Source of the DNA: Acidobacteriota bacterium
GTDB taxonomy: Bacteria > Acidobacteriota > Terriglobia > Acidiferrales > UBA7541
Assembly: GCA_003131705.1 (NCBI GenBank)
Contig: PKUY01000220.1
Location: 9,270 to 17,956 of the forward strand
DNA: 8,687 nt
Direction of reading: 5' to 3'
Each line of letters begins with the position of its first letter. Position 1 is the stretch's first letter. The position numbers and the translations under genes were made by a program. Positions 4,857-8,687 of the stretch are shown in pieces. The notes below the pieces were generated by a model. It was not told the DNA's origin. It ran no database searches and worked only from the letters and a program-made list of their open reading frames with translations.

Positions 4857-6815
4857 ATGGTCCCCGAAGCGGATGTGCTGGCAGCGCTGCGACGATACTG
4901 GGGATATGACTCGTTTCGTCCCTTGCAGCACAACATCGTGAAAAGCCTGCTTGGTGGCCGCGACGCATGCGTGGTGATGCCGACGGGTGGAGGCAAGTCG
5001 CTGTGCTACCAACTTCCGGCCGCGCTTCTCGCTCAGCAAACCGTAATCGTGATTTCACCCCTGATCGCCTTGATGCAGGACCAAATCGCGCAACTTACCC
5101 AGATGGGAATTGAAGCGGCCTCACTCAACAGCTCGCTGACGAACAACGAGCAGTGCGAAGTGATCCGCAAGGCGGGCGAAGGCCGCTACCGTTTGCTCTA
5201 TGTTTCGCCGGAGCGACTTGCGCGCGCGGACACGCTGGGCTGGCTCGACCGAGTGCCAATCTCACTGTTCGCCATCGACGAGGCGCACTGTATTTCCGAG
5301 TGGGGCCACGAGTTCCGGCCGGAATACCGGCAGTTGAGCCGGCTGCGGCAGCGATTTCCGGAGCGCCCTATCGCAGCATTCACCGCGAGCGCCACACGGC
5401 GCGTGCGTCACGATATTATCGACCAGCTTCAACTCGGCGATCCGGACAAGTACATTGCGAGCTTTCACCGGCCGAACTTGCGCTACATCGTGAAACAGTG
5501 CGAGTCAGGAACGCAATCCGACTTGCTGCTGAAAGCGCTGCGACAACACCCTGGCAGCACCACAATCGTGTATGCCCCCACCATCGCGCGCGTTGAAGAG
5601 ACCGTAGATTTTCTCGAGGAACATGACATACCCACGATCGCCTATCACGGGCGGATGGATTCGGACACGCGAAGACGCAACCAAGAGCGATGGATGTCGG
5701 ATGAAGTCCGCGTGCTGGTCGGCACGATTGCTTTCGGATTGGGAATCAATAAAGCTGCCGTGCGCTCGGTGATTCATCTCTCGCTGCCCAAATCGATTGA
5801 GCAATATTATCAAGAGGCAGGCCGGGCCGGGCGCGATGGGCATCCGGCGGATTGCGTTCTCCTCTGGCAGAAGCGTGACGCCGCCCTGCTCGCGCATTTC
5901 ACCAAGGAAATAAATGACCCAGCGGAAAAGAAGCGCGCGTGGCAGCGCTACGACGAAATTCGCGGCTTCGTTGAATCGGAGAGTTGCCGCCATCGCCAGA
6001 TTTGCGCGCACTTCGGCGAGAATCCCAAATGGCAATCGTGCGCGGCGTGCGATGTGTGCAGTGGCGAGCCGGCGTGGCTGGCGCAAACGGTTGTTATTGG
6101 GCGCTCCAAACGGAAAAAATCCAAGCGGGTCACTGATAGCGCTCGCACGGGCGCCATTGCTCGCGCTCAAGGTGTGCAACCGTTCCAATCGGCAGGACGG
6201 CACGATGCCGATACCTCCGGCGTCGATCCTGAATTGCGCGACTACCTCCGCGAATGGCGGCGCACAACGGCAAAGCAACTCGAGGTTCCCGCATACGTCG
6301 TAATGCACGACACTTCGCTCGACGAACTCTGCCGGGTGCAACCCAATTCGCTCGCCGGAATTCGGAGAGTCTCGGGATTCGGCGAGCGCAAAACGGAACT
6401 GTACGGGCAGATGATCCTGGATGCACTCACACAATTTCGCAACAATGCCCGCGCCGCCAGGGTACCGCAGAAAGCATCCAAGCCCGCGGAGGAAACAATG
6501 CGGCTGCTTGCGGAAGGACGAACATTCTCCGAAATCGCAGGCATTCGCGGCCGCGAGATCAGAACGATCGTCTCGATGGTTGCCGATCTAGTGGAACAGG
6601 GCCAGGTCGATCTTCAAAATAGCTGGCTTGACCATGAGAAGCGAATCAGAATCGAAGAAGCATGCGCGCGCCTCGGCCTCAAGCGAATGCGGACCATTAA
6701 AGACGCGCTGCCGCCGGAGTTCACATTCGAAGAGATACGGCTGGTGGCTGCGCACCTGCGTCGCCTTCAGCAGGATGGAGAGCAACACCCCCAGCCTGCG
6801 CCCCAGGACAGGTAA
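4857..6815 (+). CDS. recQ: RecQ-type ATP-dependent 3'-5' DNA helicase with HTH_40-like C-terminus
   Basis: The 652-residue cytosolic helicase acts in recombination, restart of stalled forks and repair. Order of parts: first RecA-like domain with F-R-P-L-Q-H (residues 20-25), Walker A MPTGGGKS (41-48), DEAH box (141-144) and T-A-S-A-T (176-180); second domain with YHGRM and QEAGRAGRDG (319-328); zinc site with Cys at 377, 395, 398 and 401; HRDC domain about 457-530; and a C-terminal region about 543-637 (L-L-A-E-G-R-T-F-S-E-I-A-G...E-I-R-L-V-A-A-H-L) resembling the HTH_40 domain found at the end of some RecQ and YpbB proteins. Only about 55 mostly polar, basic residues (402-456) separate zinc site and HRDC, so the usual RQC winged helix (about 100 residues) seems absent. 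The ATG at 4857 is chosen from the family start and the -10 box six bases before it; an open extension to 4773 is not family-like. Confidence 0.95.
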   Translation: MVPEADVLAALRRYWGYDSFRPLQHNIVKSLLGGRDACVVMPTGGGKSLCYQLPAALLAQQTVIVISPLIALMQDQIAQLTQMGIEAASLNSSLTNNEQCEVIRKAGEGRYRLLYVSPERLARADTLGWLDRVPISLFAIDEAHCISEWGHEFRPEYRQLSRLRQRFPERPIAAFTASATRRVRHDIIDQLQLGDPDKYIASFHRPNLRYIVKQCESGTQSDLLLKALRQHPGSTTIVYAPTIARVEETVDFLEEHDIPTIAYHGRMDSDTRRRNQERWMSDEVRVLVGTIAFGLGINKAAVRSVIHLSLPKSIEQYYQEAGRAGRDGHPADCVLLWQKRDAALLAHFTKEINDPAEKKRAWQRYDEIRGFVESESCRHRQICAHFGENPKWQSCAACDVCSGEPAWLAQTVVIGRSKRKKSKRVTDSARTGAIARAQGVQPFQSAGRHDADTSGVDPELRDYLREWRRTTAKQLEVPAYVVMHDTSLDELCRVQPNSLAGIRRVSGFGERKTELYGQMILDALTQFRNNARAARVPQKASKPAEETMRLLAEGRTFSEIAGIRGREIRTIVSMVADLVEQGQVDLQNSWLDHEKRIRIEEACARLGLKRMRTIKDALPPEFTFEEIRLVAAHLRRLQQDGEQHPQPAPQDR

Positions 6816-6827
6816 CCTACGCGAATC

Positions 6828-6845
6828 GACCCCTAGACCTGGGTC
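6828..6845 (+). terminator. Weak hairpin after recQ
   Basis: GACCC at 6828-6832 and GGGTC at 6841-6845 can pair around an 8-base loop, followed by TTGTTTC. The stem is short and the T tract broken. It lies 13 bases after the recQ stop and could be a weak terminator, but it also abuts the -35 of the next promoter. Confidence 0.25.
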
Positions 6846-6874
6846 TTGTTTCGGACTTGCTACCGCCCTAGAAT
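6846..6874 (+). promoter_or_regulatory. Putative promoter of the duplicated-motif gene pair
   Basis: TTGTTT at 6846-6851, a 17-base spacer and TAGAAT at 6869-6874 form a plausible housekeeping promoter. RNA would begin near 6881, giving a leader of about 30 bases with the AAGGAGG site at 6895-6901. Confidence 0.5.
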
Positions 6875-6911
6875 TGGGGTAGGAAGGGGTCCTCAAGGAG
6901 GTATTGTCCCC

Positions 6912-7250
6912 TTGCAACTTGACGACCGCATGAAGCAACTGCTGCGAGAGCTGGGGCACGCCATCAACGATACCGTGTCGGACTCCGAGCGCATCGCCGA
7001 AGCGATTTCCGGTGTTCGCGCTGCCGGCTTCGACATCGTGCTGAAGCTCGATGCAACTATCGGACTGGCCCGCCGCACTGGACCGGACTCCAAAATGACC
7101 TCGCAGGACCGCCGCTTCCTGGAGTCGCTGCACATTCGCGTGGACGAAGAAGTCCTCGACGAGGAACGGTCCGAAACCAAGGTGGAGATTACGGCGCAGG
7201 ACATTAACTTTTTGAAGTCTTTGAAAATTTCCTTCGATGAAGAACTATAA
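6912..7250 (+). CDS. Small soluble protein with a duplicated motif, function unknown
   Basis: I do not recognise this 112-residue protein. It is hydrophilic and acidic, with no signal peptide or membrane helix. The N-terminal half is predicted helical (D-D-R-M-K-Q-L-L-R-E-L-G-H-A-I-N-D...E-R-I-A-E-A-I), and the C-terminal part holds two related 20-residue units sharing T-[SA]-Q-D-x-x-F-L-[EK]-S-L-[HK]-I-x-[VF]-D-E-E, at 7095-7154 and 7188-7247, with an acidic linker between. The start is not certain. TTG at 6912 lies ten bases after a perfect AAGGAGG (6895-6901), so I prefer it. The ATG at 6930 is possible but 28 bases from the SD site. The open frame continues upstream to 6846 through the promoter, which I reject. 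Its end overlaps the next gene by 14 bases, so the two are surely cotranscribed. Confidence 0.75.
   Translation: MQLDDRMKQLLRELGHAINDTVSDSERIAEAISGVRAAGFDIVLKLDATIGLARRTGPDSKMTSQDRRFLESLHIRVDEEVLDEERSETKVEITAQDINFLKSLKISFDEEL
7095..7247 (+). repeat. Two diverged copies of a 20-residue coding unit
   Basis: Units at 7095-7154 and 7188-7247 encode related segments: 12 of 20 positions are identical, including Q-D, F-L, S-L and D-E-E. The DNA itself has diverged, so this is an old duplication at protein level and not a recent tandem repeat. Confidence 0.7.
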
Positions 7251-7638
7251 ATTATTCGCCGTTTTGATCGCGGCCGCCGCACTGGCAATTTCCGCCAGTC
7301 CAGCGCACGCACAGGCCGTTGAAGCTGCGGAAGCAGCCGAGGTGGCTGCGCCCATCATCTCCAAGGTAATCTCCACGGTCGCACCGAAAAAGCGACCACA
7401 GGACGGCTGGCTGAAGGCGGAAGTGATCCGCGCCGATGCAAATACGATCATCGTATCCGAACGCGACAATGAGCGGATGATTCACACTTACACGTACGGC
7501 CCCCAGATCAAGGACAAGATGCAGGCCATGGCGGATAAAGGTGGCTACCAGTACGGCGACAAAGTAAGCATCTTGGTCTCGCCCGAGAACACGACGGTGG
7601 CACTGAAGATCTTCGGCAAGCCTTCCAAACCACTCTGA
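7237..7638 (+). CDS. Secreted or periplasmic protein, function unknown
   Basis: The 133-residue protein opens with a textbook Sec signal peptide: basic M-K-N-Y-K, a hydrophobic core (L-F-A-V-L-I-A-A-A-A-L-A-I) and the A-H-A cleavage site after residue 25. The mature part of about 108 residues begins with an Ala/Glu/Val-rich stretch (to about 45) and a basic K-K-R segment, then a region rich in predicted strands (W-L-K-A-E-V-I-R-A-D, T-I-I-V-S-E-R, H-T-Y-T-Y-G, K-V-S-I-L-V, T-V-A-L-K-I-F) that could be a small beta barrel. There is no Cys, so no lipobox or disulfide. The ATG at 7237 lies inside the end of the upstream gene (14-base overlap) and has no clear SD, which points to translational coupling. 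I cannot name the family. No terminator is seen after it. Confidence 0.8.
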   Translation: MKNYKLFAVLIAAAALAISASPAHAQAVEAAEAAEVAAPIISKVISTVAPKKRPQDGWLKAEVIRADANTIIVSERDNERMIHTYTYGPQIKDKMQAMADKGGYQYGDKVSILVSPENTTVALKIFGKPSKPL

Positions 7639-7672
7639 TTGAGTACACGGCTGCGTCTCTGCGCGGCCCGCC

Positions 7673-7701
7673 TTGCGCCAGACCAAGTACAGCACTACGA
7701 T
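7673..7701 (+). promoter_or_regulatory. Possible weak promoter of the MEMO1-family gene
   Basis: TTGCGC at 7673-7678, a 17-base spacer and TACGAT at 7696-7701 lie seven bases before the ATG at 7709, and that ATG has no SD site. This resembles the leaderless layout at 4694 and 4845, but both boxes are poor matches. Confidence 0.3.
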
Positions 7702-7708
7702 CCAATCC

Positions 7709-8527
7709 ATGATTCGCCCCGCTGCCGTCGCCGGACACTTCTACCCTTCGGATCCACGGGAACTCTCGCGCCAAATTGAACGGTGCTGCTCCGACGACCA
7801 GCCATCGGCCGGCAAAAGAAAAGTTGCGGCGTTCGGTTGCGTGGTGCCGCACGCTGGATACACGTATTCCGGTCAAGTCGCGGGAGCGGTTTATTCCTCG
7901 CTCGAGATTCCCGCTCGCTGCATCCTTCTCGGCCCGCGACACTATCCGCAAGGAAAGCCGATGGCTATTCTCACCGAGGGGAAGTTTGAGACTCCCTTGG
8001 GCCGCGCCGAGATTGATTCCGCGCTAGCTGGGGAACTTGGGCGCGCGTGCCCGCTGCTGCGGGAAGATGCAGTCGCGCACGAACGCGAACATTCGCTCGA
8101 AGTGCAGATCCCATTCCTGCAGAAACTTCGAGGGGATTTCCGGTTTGTGCCGGTGGTACTCGCAACCGATCGTTATGGCGCGATCGAGGAACTGGGGCGC
8201 GCGGTCGCACAGGTGGTGGCGGCACAGCGGGAACCCGTGCTGGTGATCGCAAGCTCCGACATGAATCACTACGAGAGCGATGCAATTACGCGCGTGAAAG
8301 ACGGGAAAGCGATCGCGTGGATTTTGGCGCTCGATCCGCGCGGACTTTACGACACGGTGCGCCACGAGGGAATCACGATGTGCGGTTACGCAGCGACCGT
8401 GGCGATGCTGGTCGCCGTGTGCGAACTGGGCGCGAAGGAAGCGGAACTCGTTCGCTATGCGACTTCCGGAGACATCACCGGCGAGCGCGAGCAAGTGGTC
8501 GGCTACGCCGGGATCATCATCCGCTAG
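7709..8527 (+). CDS. amrB: MEMO1-family protein (AmmeMemoRadiSam system protein B)
   Basis: The 272-residue protein belongs to the MEMO1 family, a fold related to non-haem-iron class III extradiol dioxygenases. Human MEMO1 binds a metal through His, His and Cys. Marks here are the A-G-x-F-Y-P start, PHAGYTYSG (H48), L-L-G-P-R-H (H78), E-H-S-L-E-V-Q-I-P-F-L (H128), S-S-D-M-N-H-Y (D184, H187) and C-G-Y-A-A-T (C225), so the metal-site residues appear present. In bacteria the gene usually sits with AMMECR1-like and radical SAM genes (the AmmeMemoRadiSam set), whose biochemical role is unsettled. Neither partner is in the window. The ATG at 7709 matches the family start (M-I-R-P-A-A-V-A-G); an open extension to a TTG at 7673 is unlikely. 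It lies 70 bases after the secreted-protein gene and converges with the gene at the right edge. Confidence 0.92.
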   Translation: MIRPAAVAGHFYPSDPRELSRQIERCCSDDQPSAGKRKVAAFGCVVPHAGYTYSGQVAGAVYSSLEIPARCILLGPRHYPQGKPMAILTEGKFETPLGRAEIDSALAGELGRACPLLREDAVAHEREHSLEVQIPFLQKLRGDFRFVPVVLATDRYGAIEELGRAVAQVVAAQREPVLVIASSDMNHYESDAITRVKDGKAIAWILALDPRGLYDTVRHEGITMCGYAATVAMLVAVCELGAKEAELVRYATSGDITGEREQVVGYAGIIIR

Positions 8528-8536
8528 ATCTTTCCG

Positions 8537-8567
8537 CTGGCGATGTTGCGAATCGCAGGGGCGCCAG
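8537..8567. terminator. Hairpin between convergent genes, no T tract
   Basis: CTGGCG (8537-8542) and CGCCAG (8562-8567) can pair, with a further TGCG/CGCA stem inside the loop. There is no T run on either side, so intrinsic termination is doubtful. It fills most of the 43-base gap between convergent stop codons. Confidence 0.3.
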
Positions 8568-8570
8568 ATT

Positions 8571-8687
8571 CTAGTTGACCACCAGTGAGACCGTTACGGA
8601 ACGCTCAATCGTCCCACTCGTACCTGTGATGACGACCGTCGTCGTGCCAACTGGCGTGCCGGGATTGCCGCCGCCGCCACCGCCGCC
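8571..8687 (-). CDS. C-terminal end of an Ig-like or surface repeat protein (5' end outside window)
   Basis: On the minus strand one frame is open from the window edge to TAG at 8571-8573 and gives 38 residues. It begins with seven Gly, then N-P-G-T-P-V-G-T, then T-T-T-V-V-I-T-G-T-S-G-T-I-E-R-S-V-T-V-S-L-V-V-N. The alternating Thr/Val pattern with G-T-P-x-G-T and I-T-G-T-S-G is that of the last strands of a bacterial Ig-like domain, common at the end of large exported proteins, with the Gly run as a linker before a final strand pair or as part of a variable insert. The protein itself and its function cannot be told from this piece. The Gly-coding run makes the window end a GGC-type repeat. 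Confidence 0.65.
   Translation of the reverse strand, partial: GGGGGGGNPGTPVGTTTVVITGTSGTIERSVTVSLVVN

Noticed and set aside
5505..6434. 309-codon open frame on the minus strand inside recQ
   Set aside because: It is the antisense of a well-conserved helicase gene; its translation lacks any domain pattern and is explained by the GC-rich codons opposite.

Overview
The window looks like a chromosomal stretch from a bacterium with a fairly GC-rich genome. Most of it is about 60% GC by eye, and the pyrF part is higher. The gene mix fits an acidobacterium or a relative: a coenzyme-B12-dependent mutase large subunit without its B12 domain, a MEMO1-family protein, a RecQ with an HTH_40-type tail, and the Gly-rich, Thr/Val-rich end of an Ig-like surface protein. 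No single marker here proves the phylum. I see no rRNA, tRNA, CRISPR array, transposase or phage gene.

Left part (1-2084, all plus strand): the 3' end of a dihydroorotate dehydrogenase gene (pyrD), then a small RlpA-like cell-wall protein with its own promoter and strong Shine-Dalgarno (SD) site, then pyrF (OMP decarboxylase) overlapping the end of rlpA. Two steps of UMP synthesis are therefore split by a peptidoglycan gene. pyrF has no normal start codon where its first beta strand must begin, and pyrD plus the start of rlpA are clearly AT-richer (about 46% GC) than what follows. A separate tatA gene follows with an extended -10 promoter and ends at a strong, probably bidirectional terminator at 2056-2084.

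Middle part (4687 down to 2089, minus strand): a likely operon in the order small two-helix membrane protein, methylmalonyl-CoA mutase large subunit, and Maf nucleotide pyrophosphatase. A compound palindromic element lies between the mutase and maf. A 169-base divergent control region (4688-4856) separates this operon from recQ. It holds a perfect 9-bp inverted repeat and two -10 elements, each exactly six bases before an ATG, which suggests leaderless mRNAs in both directions.

Right part (4857-8687): recQ (helicase, zinc and HRDC domains and an HTH_40-like C-terminus, but no room for the usual winged helix), then a two-gene unit encoding a small protein with an internally duplicated motif and a secreted protein that overlaps it by 14 bases, then a MEMO1-family gene (AmmeMemoRadiSam protein B). 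At the right edge a minus-strand gene runs in, of which only the last 38 codons are visible.

No obviously new large system is visible. The best leads are the pyrF start problem, the leaderless divergent promoters with the palindrome, the duplicated-motif/secreted gene pair, the RecQ architecture and the palindromic element after the mutase gene.
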